Shown one piece after another: positions 1 to 10,814 of a DNA stretch of 64,000 bases. Origin of the DNA: Achatina immaculata (Eukaryota > Mollusca > Gastropoda > Stylommatophora > Achatinidae); the NCBI GenBank assembly GCA_009760885.1, contig CM019719.1, positions 33,803,584-33,867,583 on the forward strand, given 5' to 3'. The translations under genes and the position numbers were made by a program. Positions within the stretch are counted from its first letter, which is position 1, and each line of letters starts with the position of its first letter. Under the pieces are notes generated by a model. The model saw only the letters and a program-made list of their open reading frames with translations, did no database searches and had not been told where the DNA came from.

Positions 1-107
1 TTATACATTTTGGTACAAAATCACAGTTGTATCACAGATTTACTGCACCGGCTCCGTGTATAGTTATATACTCATACACTGATTACTGTGTGTTACACAA
101 TATTTCT
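1..107. repeat. Dispersed repeat fragment, second copy at 23867-23949
   Basis: The first ~105 bases, with the phrase ctccgtgtatagttatatac, recur almost unchanged at 23867-23949. There the copy sits inside a LINE reverse transcriptase. Two copies at unrelated places show a dispersed element. The family is not recognised, and the left end lies outside the window. Confidence 0.7.
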
Positions 108-127
108 TTATGTGCCCCCATATCTCT

Positions 128-215
128 ATATGGAGGCCGGGTAGGGTTGTGGTTAGAGCACTCGTCTAACAACCGAAAAGTCGGGGGGTTGGAATCCACA
201 GCTGAGCGGGGATTT
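128..215 (+). repeat. tRNA-derived SINE head
   Basis: This stretch looks like a tRNA gene promoter: an A-box-like block at about 148-163 (gtggttagagcactcg) and a B-box-like block at 186-197 (gggttggaatcc), spaced as in a tRNA. It lacks the pairing of a working tRNA. The same A-box phrase occurs in reverse near 15.7 kb, so a SINE head is more likely than a tRNA gene. It runs directly into the foldback-like element at 221. Confidence 0.6.
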
Positions 216-285
216 TTATTTTTAGACGTGGGAGAAGAAAAATCACAAGAGAATTATATGGGTCTTGACCAACGGACTCCAGTAT

Positions 286-540
286 GACGACCAGCCGTCT
301 AGTTACGAGAGAACTCCAATAGGACGACCAGCCGTCTAGTTACTAGAGAACTCCGGTAGGACGACCAGCCGTCTAGTTACGAGAGAACTCCAATAGGACG
401 ACCAGCCGTCTATTTACGAGAGAATTCCAGTATGACGAGCAGCGGTCTAGTTATTAGAAAACTCCAGTAGGACGACCAGGCTTCTAGTTACGAGAGAACT
501 CCAGTAGGACGACCAGCCGTCTAGTTACGAGAGAACTACG
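286..540 (+). repeat. 37-bp minisatellite, left arm, about 7 copies
   Basis: The unit starts gacgaccagccgtctagtta and repeats seven times with point differences. The same unit is found reversed at 999-1180. Confidence 0.9.
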
Positions 541-556
541 TATTAACAAACTTCGC

Positions 557-685
557 TACCTTCGTTGATAATCTGCAAATGGATGCATCAGCAGCAGGAA
601 ATCTTGCTTACAACCGAGAGGCCTACAAGAGAGCTGTTAGAGAGGCAAAGTTCCTCAAGGGACACGTAAATGACTGACTGACTGA
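557..685 (+). mobile_element. LINE family A 3' end (RTE-like)
   Basis: This encodes the last residues of the family A reverse transcriptase (a [17 protein letters not shown] phrase) and ends in a (TGAC)n tail. Longer copies are at 38.97-39.75 kb and 45.3-46.6 kb, and reversed tails at 20.84 and 22.51 kb. It lies in the loop of the foldback-like element. Confidence 0.75.
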
Positions 686-960
686 CTCAGTGCGATCTAG
701 CACCACCAGGGTTGTTAGAAGAGTAGTAGGCCTTGCTTGACTAACGAGGCAGGGATCGTTAGAGCCCCCTTGGAGCGGGGGAGAGGTGGGGGTGGAGTCT
801 GATAATGAAATATTGCACACCTTCCGCTTAATTAGTTCTACTCAAGGACTTTTTTTTTAAAAGCTCCCAATCCGACATGATGCTGTACTTCAACACCTTC
901 ACTGCATCGACCGCAAAGAACATCAAGCTCGCAGTTTCTGGGGAGAAATAAGACAACGCT
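686..960 (+). repeat. Dispersed repeat B, copy 1
   Basis: This is one of five copies of a ~300-bp non-coding repeat with the ordered landmarks taacgaggcaggga, a gtggagtctgata block and gcatcgaccgcaaagaacatc. Other copies are near 5.2, 19.5, 26.6 and 60.0 kb. No coding potential or terminal inverted repeat is seen, so it may be a SINE or other non-autonomous element. Confidence 0.7.
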
Positions 961-998
961 CCTCATGTCGATGATAAGCGAAGTTTGTCAATACGTTG

Positions 999-1180
999 TT
1001 CTCTCGTAACTAGACGGCTGGTAGTCCTACCAGAGTTCTCTCGTAACTAGACGGCTGGTAGTCCTACCAGAGTTCTCTCGTAACTAGACGGCTGGTAGTA
1101 CTACCAGAGTTCTCTCGTAACTAGACAGCTGGTAGTCCTACCAGAGTTCTCTCGTAACTAGACGGCTGGTCGTCCTACTG
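999..1180 (-). repeat. 37-bp minisatellite, right arm, about 5 copies
   Basis: Five copies of the 37-bp unit lie in reverse orientation to 286-540 and carry the phrase ctcgtaactagacggctggt. They are the right arm of the foldback-like structure. Confidence 0.9.
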
Positions 1181-1239
1181 GAGTCCGTGGGTCAAGTCCC
1201 ATATAATTCTCTTGTGATTTTTCTTCTCTCTCGTCTAAA

Positions 1240-2150
1240 CTTGTTTTGTCTATGATTTTATTTTCCTTGAGGCCTGACCATACAACACTGTGTTCTGTTA
1301 CTCATGATACCAACGGAGAAGTTGGACAGGGTTTAATTCTCTATTTATTTTTATATCCATTATTTCATCTGCAGCACACATAATGTCATACCTGAGGTGA
1401 TTTGTTTCTTAAAAATCAGATTAATATACTCATTTATTAAATGCAAATAATGTTCTTTTTTTAAAACTAGCTTTATTTTCTGGTGTTGTATGTTTCAAAT
1501 CCAGAACTTTTTATTATTCTTTTCAAAGCGCGCTTGGTCATTCCTATTCTTCTGTTAATTTCCATTTCACATTTTTCCTAATCTGTTATCACGTGTCCCA
1601 GAAACATGTGTTTTGTCACTTATTACAGGGTATCGCCAGTTATTTTTATGTTTTAAGTTGCTTTTCTTTTTTCTGTCCTGTTGATTGCCTTGACCTTTGC
1701 TTTTCTAGTATTTGTCTCCCTGTCTGTATTCTTGGCTTTTGTTGTTTGCTTGTGTCACAAGACTCTGTTATGTTTTCTAGATTTTTTGCTGTCAGCTCTG
1801 CGCCCTTTCTGTATTTCAGGATGTTATCTTTTTGTTCCAGTAACGATTGTTCTATCATCTCGGTAACGTCTTTGAAGATTTTAGGTTAATGTATAGGTGT
1901 ATAGGTGTATAGGTTAATGCAAAAGCAGCATTGTCCTTTAAAAATCTTGAGAACATATGGAATTCAAAAGTTATGGTTCTAAGGACCGCAAACGCGCCAC
2001 AAACAGCCTCTGGCAGTCAAGTCCAGCTCCTGGCCTTCCCGTGGCAGAACTGTTTAAACTGACAGGAGAAGGGGCGAGGGCGAATATCTGGGGCCTGAAA
2101 ACCAGTTACTTAGGGTAGATGAGTGTCACGTTTGGTAGCTCATCTGCCTC
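1240..2150. other. No gene recognised
   Basis: AT-rich DNA. Open frames at 1593-1889 on both strands are low in complexity and match nothing I know. Confidence 0.5.
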
Positions 2151-2154
2151 TGTT

Positions 2155-2860
2155 GGCGAGATCTTCAGCTGCCGTGCGTGGAGCGGTGCTCTTCCCGGCC
2201 AATGAAGAAATTTGCAAATGAGGTTGCCGCGCAGCATCACTGCGGAAAAGGTGGTTGAAAGAATAAAGCGAAGCAAACAGTCAAATCACGGCACCTCTGG
2301 TCTGGAGGTCGGCCACGTCCTGAGTGCAGTCATATCGGGTGAAATGCATGAACCGGCTTGTCCCAGAGGTTAAGACACTGCTGGCTTGACTTTTCAAATG
2401 CCGCGCGTGGAGTGAAGCTCCTCCCGGTTAAGGAAGTAAATGCGGAAATAAAGGTTGCTGTGCGGCGCCGATGGGAAAAGGTGGTGGAAAGTGAAGTTTA
2501 ACCTGGTATGTCCAGTAGTATCGCTACGAGAGCTATACCACGGCACCTCTGCTCTAGAGGCCGCCTACGTCCGAAATACACCTACACTGGTGAAATATGC
2601 CTAAACCGGCACACACCAGGGGTCGAACTCGATGGCTAGACATGTCATGCCACCTCCGCTCTAGAGGTCGGTAACGCCTGATAAACACCCATACTAGTGA
2701 ATTTTGCCTAAACCGGCTCATACCAGGGGTGAATCTTGAAGGCTATGAATGTCACAGTACCTCTGCCCTAGAGGTCGGTCCCGTCCCAAACACGCCCATA
2801 CTGGGAAATGCCTAAACCGGCTCAACCCAGGGGTAGAAGTCACTAGTGGCGAGGATTCGT
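2155..2860. repeat. Tandem repeat of ~245 bp and ~110 bp units, unclassified
   Basis: A ~245-bp unit containing a gcgtggag block, an aaaaggtggt block and a cacggcacctct block occurs twice (about 2155-2395 and 2395-2640). The ~110-bp block starting cacctctg..ctagaggtcgg then repeats further (about 2650 and 2755). Each block has a small palindrome, cctct..agagg. This stretch is GC-rich compared with its surroundings. Its origin is unknown. Confidence 0.7.
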
Positions 2861-2959
2861 CCTCCTGGACAAAAGCTCCATCCTGGTCACAACTAGGAAG
2901 GGTAGCGGCCACGACCGCAAAATGCTGAAGTCGGAGACACTGGACCAGGGAAGTCTAGA

Positions 2960-3222
2960 TAGGCAACCACCTCTCACCCGGCGGGGATGTCTACGTATCC
3001 TAATCACGCTGAGGTTTTCCGGTGAGAAAGTCCAACCCTGGACTGGATGGGCAACCACCTCTCACCCGGCGGTGATACACGGGTATCTCAAAACACGTCG
3101 AGGTTTTCCGGTGAGAAAGTCCAACTCTGGCCTGGGTGGGCTAATGCCTCTCACCCAGCGAGGATGCGCTGATATTCCAAACACGTCGAGGTCTTCCGGT
3201 GAGAAAGTCCAACCCTAGACCA
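2960..3222. repeat. 89-bp tandem repeat, 3 copies
   Basis: Three units begin near 2960, 3049 and 3138. Each has a cctctcaccc block and ends ccggtgagaaagtccaac. The units look too regular to be chance, but no element family is recognised. Confidence 0.8.
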
Positions 3223-3455
3223 AACTAGTGCAATGAAAACCACGGTGTCACGCAATCCCGCTTCCAAGACCCACCAAGAATACAGGCTAAAGCACTGTGA
3301 TACTCTGAACCCCTTGTGGTCCTTTCGTGGAACTCGTGTGGTCTATTTTGGACCACACAGGGGACCACGGGACCTAACGAGGACCACATGCGTGAATTCA
3401 GTAGGTTCACAGTGCGGTTTTTGGTGGTAGAAGTGAACGAATAAGAAGAAGAAGA

Positions 3456-3952
3456 AAAGTTATAAGCACAAAAACCAAGTCAAAATTATTCAATTCAAAC
3501 GTGATATCCACCCTCATTTATGCATGCGAAAGCTGAAAATCAGATAAGAAACAGACAAGCAATTAGACTTTTTTGAAAACAAATGCCTAAGGAAAATACT
3601 TCGTATAAAGTGGAACGAATTCAAGAACAACGCAGAGATAAGGCAGATGAGCAAACAACAACCTGTCTTATGCGTGATCAGAAAAAGATGGACATATGTC
3701 GGTCATGTGATGAGAAGAAACAATCAGAAAATACTAAATACTAAAACAAGTGGAGCACAGCAGGCCGAAGAAAAAGAGGTCGACTGCGTGAAACTCTAAA
3801 GAGGACATTGTTAAGAGAAGCCAGTTTAGTGGGCATTAAATCCCTTGATGAGGTTGAAAGATTCGCCGAGAACAGGAAAACTTGGCAAACAACTATGCGA
3901 GGCCTATGTGACGTTTAACGGCACGGGAAGGATATAAGAAGATAGGTTAAAC
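3456..3952 (+). mobile_element. LINE family D 3' end (RTE-like), degenerate
   Basis: This is a degraded copy of the minus-strand element at 38.05-38.84 kb. Both share the start agttataagcacaaaaacca and the end cggcacgggaaggatataag. It covers the C-terminal part of an RTE-type reverse transcriptase (EN-RT architecture in the family), with stops and frameshifts throughout, so it is inactive. Confidence 0.8.
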
Positions 3953-3959
3953 AAAGATG

Positions 3960-4435
3960 GACGTTAAATTAGAAAAGAAAATTTGGGGTTGTTGAAAATG
4001 TTAATATATAAAGGACTACGGCGAATTCAATTAACAGAAAAGAAAACAGGAAAGAAAACAAATAAGGAAGTAAGAAAATAAACTGAAACTGAAAAGGGAA
4101 ATAATGAAAAAATGTAAGAATTAGAATGTTAAATTATTTCGACATATTAACCAGAATATAATAATGAAAAGCATAGTCTACAGTGAAATGTCGAAGGAAA
4201 ATAAGCAAGAGAAGGACAGCGACGTGGGTGAGTATACAACATAAAAAGATGGACTGTATTCAACTTGGCAAGGTACAGTACCAACTGGAGGGCCATTATA
4301 ATCTACCTTCAGCGGGAAGACGCTACCGGATGAATCAATTAAATATATGGTACATATCCATGAAAGCTGTACGTATACGTGTATGCTAAACGTATTCAGA
4401 CTCACAGTTTTAACAGCAGTAATCTTGATAAACTC
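3960..4435. other. No gene recognised
   Basis: Very A-rich DNA without a convincing open frame or repeat structure. Confidence 0.5.
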
Positions 4436-4439
4436 TTAT

Positions 4440-4700
4440 TCTTCTGCGTTCGAGTTTGCTGGTCACATCAGATCCTAACCCCTGTCGACATGGTAACGCC
4501 CGCAGTCCTCTCCAGATCCTGATAGGAGCCCTAAAGCTTTTGCCCCTCAAGCTTGTGTCCTCTGGCCATGTCTCATACATCAGGTCCGCGTGGTTTGGGC
4601 ACTCTTGTAGGACATGTTCTTGAGTCTGGGCTCCATTGCCACATGGGCACTCGTCTCGGGAAGCTCTGAAACAGTGTCTTATTTTCCAGGCCGGCTCTCT
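4440..4700 (-). mobile_element. LINE C-terminal cysteine-motif fragment
   Basis: Read on the minus strand, the sequence encodes ECPCGNGAQTQEHVLQECPN followed by a TWPEDT phrase. The C-x-C...H...C arrangement is typical of the region after RNase H in I/Jockey-type LINEs. The frame is lost toward the 3' end. The RNase H-like fragment at 17.1 kb could come from a related family. Confidence 0.6.
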
Positions 4701-5154
4701 ACCCAGCTGCAGTTAGCAAGATCAACTTCCTTTGAACTATTTTATATTTCTACCTATTGTCTACCTCTTTGTATTTCTGCTTGTGTTACCCAGCTTTCTT
4801 GTCTTAGCCCCCTCTCACTTTGCTGCGGTGACTTAAGGTTAATTTTCAGCTCTTTCTATTATTATTCTGCAGCCGATAGAAGGTTTTGATAGTTTTTTTG
4901 ACTGGGCATCCTCAGCTGGCAGTTTCCATTTCAGTGATCGTTACTCCTTCTGAACCTTCTTTCAGCTCCGCATTGTTTTCTCACTTTTTATTATCTGCGC
5001 CATCTGGCCAGCTTTTGTTTAGGCCATAGCAATTTGAATGGAGCAAGCTGGGACCATCTGAGGCATAAAGTCATGTTTACCATGTGGTAACCTTTGTCAG
5101 TGTCTCTTTATATTATTTCTCAGTTGATTGCCTGCTTCTACTGCGTGCTTACCT

Positions 5155-5545
5155 ACGTCTATCTGTCTGCACTGAGGGTGAAGACGCTGTTCCATTTAGC
5201 AGTCAGCGACCAATATCTGATATGTAGGCGTCCCAATAGCTGATATGTAGGCGTCCCAATAGCTGATATGTAGGCGTCAGGGTTATCGAACCTTACTTCA
5301 CCGTGACCACGTCCCACCTCTCCATTGGTGTCCCAAGTAATAGGTTTAGACTCGCTAACGGGATAAGGATTACATAGTCGCCGAGGCGGTGGAGCCTAAT
5401 ATAGAGGTACTACATATGACCTTCTCTTTAGCTTCACTCAGGTGCTGAACCCGCTCCCAAGCCGACGCGATGCTGTGCCTCAAACAGCTTGACAGCATCG
5501 ACCGCAAAGAACACCAGCTCTCAGAAAAAGACAAGACAATCTGGA
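5155..5545 (+). repeat. Dispersed repeat B, copy 2, with a 22-bp triplet
   Basis: This copy begins gtgaagacgctgttcc, as copy 3 does near 19.5 kb, and ends in the gcatcgaccgcaaagaacac block. Its first part contains three tandem copies of aatagctgatatgtaggcgt (about 5210-5275), present only once in copy 3. Confidence 0.75.
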
Positions 5546-5549
5546 AACA

Positions 5550-5750
5550 TGTTGTATTCATCTTTCTTACAAGGAGGATGCCAAAATAGTTAACTGTTTA
5601 ATGTTTCATCTATTTTTCATGTTTTATATGTTGTGTACGTGATGCTTGAGAAGGGCATTTTCCAAAATATTGGATTGTTGTGTGTTCTACATTTATATGT
5701 GCTCATATTACTTTGCGACTCTTGTTCTTTTCAACTATTCTCACTCTATC

Positions 5751-5788
<38 letters not shown>

Positions 5789-5860
5789 GAGAACTGAACC
5801 ATACTCCTTTTGTCTACCTCTCCTACAGTTTTAACAAGCGAACATTCACACTTGTTAAAT
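5550..5860 (+). mobile_element. Penelope-like element 3' tail relic with (CT)n
   Basis: The segment contains ccaaaatattggattgttgt, then a (CT)n run (5741-5782), then ctgaaccata...ctacct. The same order occurs in the 3' flanks of the Penelope-like elements at 28-30 kb and in the relic at 59 kb. No coding sequence remains. Confidence 0.5.
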
Positions 5861-5864
5861 GAAG

Positions 5865-7763
5865 TAAATAACAGCCAGTAACATTTTTAATTTACTTACA
5901 TTGATATTTTTTCAACTTGTTCGTCCCGAGACTTGATATCTTTAGAAAATAAAATACTTTGTAGCATTCGTAAAATAAAATAAAAACACACACAAAGAAC
6001 CAGACGACACAGTTCAGCTTTTCTTTATTCAGGCCAATGATTATATACTATGGTCATTTACTTTCACAAGAGGAAATGAACCGCAGTTTCATTATTTTAC
6101 ACAAATTTAATGGATTTTCTTTACTGAATTTTTCTTAGCCTTGCTGATTGAAATTTCTAAAAATAAACCATTCTGGATTTCATAACCACGAGTTCATGGT
6201 CTATAAATAGGGTGGCCTACTGCAGAAAGCACATACATTTCATTAAAAAAAGAAGACAAAAGCGTATAAACCAACGTCATGAACGATGACTTTTCTGATA
6301 GCCAAATATGAGCAAGGACAATACGTTTTGAAATGAAGGAAGCTTTATTTATACATCTGCGCTGAATGTCTGACAACATATAACAGAGAAGTACTGTAGG
6401 CACCGCTTTAGACAGAAAGCAGAATTCATGTAAGACTTTTTTTCTGGCATTGAAAGCAGCGTGAACAGTCTTCTGAAACAGCGACCGTTCCAGCGGTCAC
6501 TTTTATGTATGATACTTTTACAAAAGTGCTCCATTCTCTTCCTTAACGAAACAATTATCATGAACTTCTAAAAATAAATTTAAATCTTATTTCAAAATTT
6601 CATTACCCCTCTTATGCTCCCCCCCCCCTTTTTTTAAAACCAGAAATCTTATCTTATCTCTTTATTTAAATTGGAATGTGTAAAGAACCGAAAGGTTCTG
6701 AAGAAAACTGTCTTGTAATCAGCGAGAAAAATCAATTGAGTTACTATACTAAAAACAAGAGAATTAATGAACAAAGAAAGGGTATGGGAAACTAGAGCCC
6801 TATTTTGGCTGTATTACTGAGTGTTTTGGCATAAACAGATCAATATAAAGACCTGGAGTGTGTACGTAGCTTTCGCAACGTATGCGAATGCTCCCTCCAA
6901 ATTCATTGGGAAAATATGACAATTTATATATAGTAAGTTCGTAACTTTGAGTGCGGCCATTAATAATTTCAAAGAAAAGAAAGTCAAATGCAATAAACGC
7001 ATGGCATGTTAGAGTTAATATTCAATTACAACATTCATGACAAGCATAACATTAAAACAGCATTTGGATTAAAACATTGTAAAATAAAATAAAAATCCCA
7101 CAAGAAACGTAATAATAATGGAGTCAGTGTAATCAGTTTGTCGTGAAGGACACAAAAAACTGTGTTGGAATTTGCTGTATTGTAATATTCTCTCATTTAC
7201 GCGAATAACAGAGATATAATTTTTTTTAAAAACCAAGAACGTTATAAATTTGGCAGACAATTCACATACATAATTCATTCAGGCATAACTTGGTCCCGGC
7301 AAAATGCAGATTTTGGGCCATTTTCACATATTTGTTATTGGCAAACTTGCGTGTTACGATGTATGTATGAAAGTCATGCATAAAGACCAGCACATTCAGC
7401 CACGTAGATTAATCAAAGTACATTCGGCTGTAGTGGTATGAGAATTGTATCATGTTGTTTTCTTTCTTTTTTTTTATATCAAATATTCAAGTCTTTCACT
7501 TATCTCTACTTAAACATTTTATGTAATTTGCGTATTCTCTGTTCATTTACGTTTTTTTTTTCGTATCAGTGAAAACTTACTCTTAAACAACGTACAGAAG
7601 AAAAAGTTCCGGTGCTGCTGTTGAGCCTACACACACTGAACAGATCTGCATTCTACGCCGCTGAAAATGAAGGCGGATGAATATTTCCGATTCTTAGGAA
7701 CGAGCTGAACATGAAAATGATTTCTAATGGCGGATAATGAATCACGGAAGAGCAAAATGAAAA

Positions 7764-7765
<2 letters not shown>
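5865..7765. other. About 1.9 kb without a recognised feature
   Basis: AT-rich sequence with short frames on both strands. None has a recognisable motif, convincing splice sites or a repeat relationship within the window. Confidence 0.5.
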
Positions 7766-7769
<4 letters not shown>

Positions 7770-7853
<84 letters not shown>

Positions 7854-7889
7854 CACACACACACCACACACACCACACACACACACACA

Positions 7890-7936
<47 letters not shown>

Positions 7937-8049
7937 ACACACACACACACCACACACACACACACACAACACACACACACACACCACACACACACCACAC
8001 ACACACACACACCACACACACACACCACACCACACACACACACAACACA

Positions 8050-8101
<52 letters not shown>
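7770..8101. repeat. (CA)n microsatellite, 332 bp, interrupted
   Basis: A long CA repeat with many CCA or CAA slips, followed by caca-gagaca. Frames open through it on both strands are artefacts of the repeat. Confidence 0.98.
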
Positions 8102-8105
<4 letters not shown>

Positions 8106-8124
8106 ACAGAGATAAAGATGAAAT

Positions 8125-8245
8125 GAGACAAGATGTTTCCATTCAGAGGACAAGGGGGACATTCAGAGGACAATAAGGACATTCAAAGGACAAGGAGGAC
8201 ATTCATAGGACAAGGGGGACATTCAGAGGACAAGAGGAACATTGT
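8125..8245. repeat. ~20-bp minisatellite, about 6 copies
   Basis: Units of the form gacattcagaggacaagg(g) follow directly after the CA repeat. Confidence 0.85.
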
Positions 8246-8829
8246 TAAGGACAGACTGCGGGAAAAATGAAGAACAGAAACGGAAGTACAATGTAGCCGC
8301 GAAGAGACTGCTGGAGCTAGGACAAATTAAAGGTGCTAGCAGGAAATAACTGTGTGGCAGAAAACGCATCGTAAACAACCAACATTTGACAAGAACTATT
8401 AGCAAAAATACTCTTGGATGGATGCTGTGGCATGCGGTGGAGGATATATGGGGTTATCTCGAATGCAGTGAAGCCGGAGTCTGAAGTGTGAACTTTGAAC
8501 TCTGAAGAGACAACATGTAAGACGCCCACAGGTACACATCAAAATAATTTTATACCATGCATTATGTCAATCCAAAGTTAAACTTGCTTCCAGTATATCA
8601 TACTTATCATATTTTTACAGCAAGGACTCCGCGTTTATGTATTCGAATACGTATTGAAATATGTAAAATATATTACGAAAGGAACATAACATTACACTTT
8701 AAAGGAATTTCCAAACATTTCAACGAACTGTTATAGCATAGATTTTTTCCCGTTTATAATGCACATGAGACTGAGGATGTTGGCAGATTGTTCGATTGCA
8801 TCCACCTATGAAGTACATTAAAATAAAGA

Positions 8830-9430
8830 TACTGACACGAACTGGAAAATTGCTTCCGCCTATGATATACATGAAAATGAGGAGGCTGACGATCTGCCAG
8901 ATTGCCTCACCCTAATATATAAATAAAAATGAGGATTTTGACTGACTGTTAGATTGCTTCCCTCTATGATATACATGAGAACGAGGATGCTGACATTGAA
9001 TTGTAGATTGTTTTCATCTTTGATATCTGTGAGAACAAGGATGCTGACATAGACTTGTAGATTGTTTCCTCTTTGATATCTGTGAGAACAAGGATGCTGA
9101 CATAGACTTGAAGATTGTTTCCCCTTTGATATCTGTGAGAACAAGGATGCTGACATAGACTTGTAGATTGTTTCCTCTTTGATATCTGTGAGAACAAGGA
9201 TGCTGGCATAAACTTGTAGATTGTTTCCCCTTTGATATCTGTGAGAACAAGAATGCTGACATAGACTTGTAGATTGTTTCCTCTTTTAAATCCGTGAGAA
9301 CAAGGATGCTGACATAAACTTGTAGATTGTTTCCCCTTTTATATCTATGAGAACAAGAATGCTGACAGTAGACTTGTAGATTGTTTTCCATTTGATATCT
9401 GTGAGAACAAGGATGCTGACGTACTGGCTG
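8830..9430. repeat. ~60-bp minisatellite, about 10 copies
   Basis: The unit carries gtgagaacaaggatgctgac and then a ttgtagattgtttcc block. The 9000-9430 copies are nearly identical and the left copies are degenerate, so homogenisation is centred to the right. Open frames here result from a unit length divisible by three. Confidence 0.92.
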
Positions 9431-9439
9431 ACGAGAGCT

Positions 9440-10180
9440 ATAAAAAATCCCTAATGACAGCAAATCGCGTCTTGAAAACAAGTCCAGTAGAAGCGTTAGT
9501 CAAACATTAACGGGTACTTGTTAGAAGGGAAAAATAGCCAGACCGACCATTAGAGAAAGAGAGAGAAAGATGCTTGTTTTCAGCTCAAGTTAAGATCTAT
9601 TAAATATGTTATGTTATTCATTCACATTACAGACGAGTGGTACACAACATGCTGAATAAAATAATGTTGAATACAAAGTATGTATGTATATGGCAGCATA
9701 AAAATTATCTGCTGCAAGAGTATGCTATCTGTGATTCATATTCTTTCTTTCTTTCTTTCTCTCAGTTTAGCTTTCCATGTAGGAGTTAGTTACACATTAT
9801 TAGAAAACTTTATACACTGCTTATCACAACCAGCCAAAGTAGTATGCAAAATACTTCTTTATACGGCTTACAACGATTAACGAAAAGTAAACTATACGTG
9901 CATATAAAATGTACACTTTTATACCGATAGTAAAATAAAAAATACTATTACCAAGTATCATGAAAATATTGGACAAAATTGAAAATAAATGGAAAACGTA
10001 GAACAAAAAAAAAGAATTAGCTTCACATTTACAACATGTAGATATGTTTTTTTCCTCTCTTACTCAGTGAATCATACAAAATGTATACATTTCACGCAGA
10101 TTTCATGTGATATGTGTTTTTCAGGAATGAATTTCGAACTACATTCTTGTAATTTTTTTTTTGCGAGAAATAAAATATAT
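9440..10180. other. No gene recognised
   Basis: AT-rich DNA with a short (CTTT)n near 9745-9765 and no recognised gene. Confidence 0.5.
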
Positions 10181-10182
10181 CT

Positions 10183-10285
10183 AGTGTACTAGTAACAAGA
10201 AAATTAATGAACTAGTAACAAAAAAATTAATGAACTAATAACAAGAAAATTAATTAACTAGTAACAAGAAAATTAATGAACCGAG
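10183..10285. repeat. 23-bp minisatellite, about 5 copies
   Basis: The unit is actagtaacaagaaaattaa plus tga. It lies downstream of the stop codon of the spliced gene at 10527. Confidence 0.85.
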
Positions 10286-10389
10286 TACAAAAAGGATATG
10301 GAAAACTGGAGCCTCATTAATGTGTTACACCGCAGGAACTGTAACCCAGATATCGCTGATCAGTAAAAGGACTCCTTACAAATACATCT

Positions 10390-10468
10390 ATTTGTCATAA
10401 CGCAGGATCTGAACTCAGTTCGCTCCAGACATTGACATAATACACTTTATAAACCAAGCCACATCACA
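10390..10468 (-). repeat. Possible tRNA-derived SINE, degenerate
   Basis: On the minus strand a gatgtggcttggtttataaa block is followed by gagttcagatcctgcg. These resemble worn A and B boxes in tRNA spacing. If real, it lies just past the stop of the spliced gene, within its likely 3' UTR or flank. Confidence 0.35.
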
Positions 10469-10526
10469 TAGCAAAGCTTTTGGAACAATAATGTCAGGTA
10501 TACGTATACAGTTTATATGAAGTTGA

Positions 10527-10814
10527 TTATTGCCCCTGTCTAAGATCCACGCTGTCCTCCATCTTAGCTAAAGGCACTTCTTCTTCTGTAGTAGTAGTAG
10601 TAGCTGCAGATATCCTACGTGGGACATTTGCGTTAGGACACGAATCGTTCTCTACCTTCAGACTGCGCCTGCATTCGCTGTCAGGGGAGTGAACTTCCAC
10701 AGCTCGTCCATTGTGTAGCTGGCTGAAGGAGTGATGGTGGTGGTGCCCGTGGTCTCTTTGTTTGCTACGAATGCTGCCTTTATCGTCTTGATCCTGCTCA
10801 GAGAATGACTGTTG
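10527..10814 (-). CDS. Last coding exon of the two-pass membrane protein gene
   Basis: The acceptor is ttattcccctgatctccag just above 10814, a good pyrimidine tract. The exon opens in phase 0 and encodes 95 residues, 110-204, then TAA at 10529-10527. It contains the His-rich patch HGHHHHH and a run of ACT codons giving TTTTT, then acidic EEEVP. The true frame is not the longest open one here; it shows only when the splice site is used. Confidence 0.7.
   Translation of the reverse strand, partial: QQSFSEQDQDDKGSIRSKQRDHGHHHHHSFSQLHNGRAVEVHSPDSECRRSLKVENDSCPNANVPRRISAATTTTTEEEVPLAKMEDSVDLRQGQ

Larger units (their letters stand above)
221..1239. mobile_element. Foldback-like element with minisatellite arms
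   Basis: Two arms, about 221-556 and 977-1239, are inverted copies of each other. Outer ends match (tttagacg at 221, its complement ending at 1239), as do the inner ends around acaaacttcgct. Between these, each arm is an array of the same 37-bp unit: seven copies at 286-540 and five in reverse at 999-1180. Long inverted arms built of short direct repeats are the hallmark of foldback transposons. No transposase is present. The loop holds a LINE tail and a copy of repeat B. No target duplication was identified. Confidence 0.6.

Noticed and set aside
128..215. A working tRNA gene
   Set aside because: A- and B-like boxes are present but the cloverleaf stems do not pair well, and the same head occurs in SINEs elsewhere in the window.
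7653..8182. Frames of 124-169 codons across the CA repeat
   Set aside because: They translate only dinucleotide repeat (THTH or VCVC).
9014..9481. 155-codon frame with repeated CQHPCSHRYQ-type peptide
   Set aside because: Product of the 60-bp minisatellite. The frame is kept by unit length alone.
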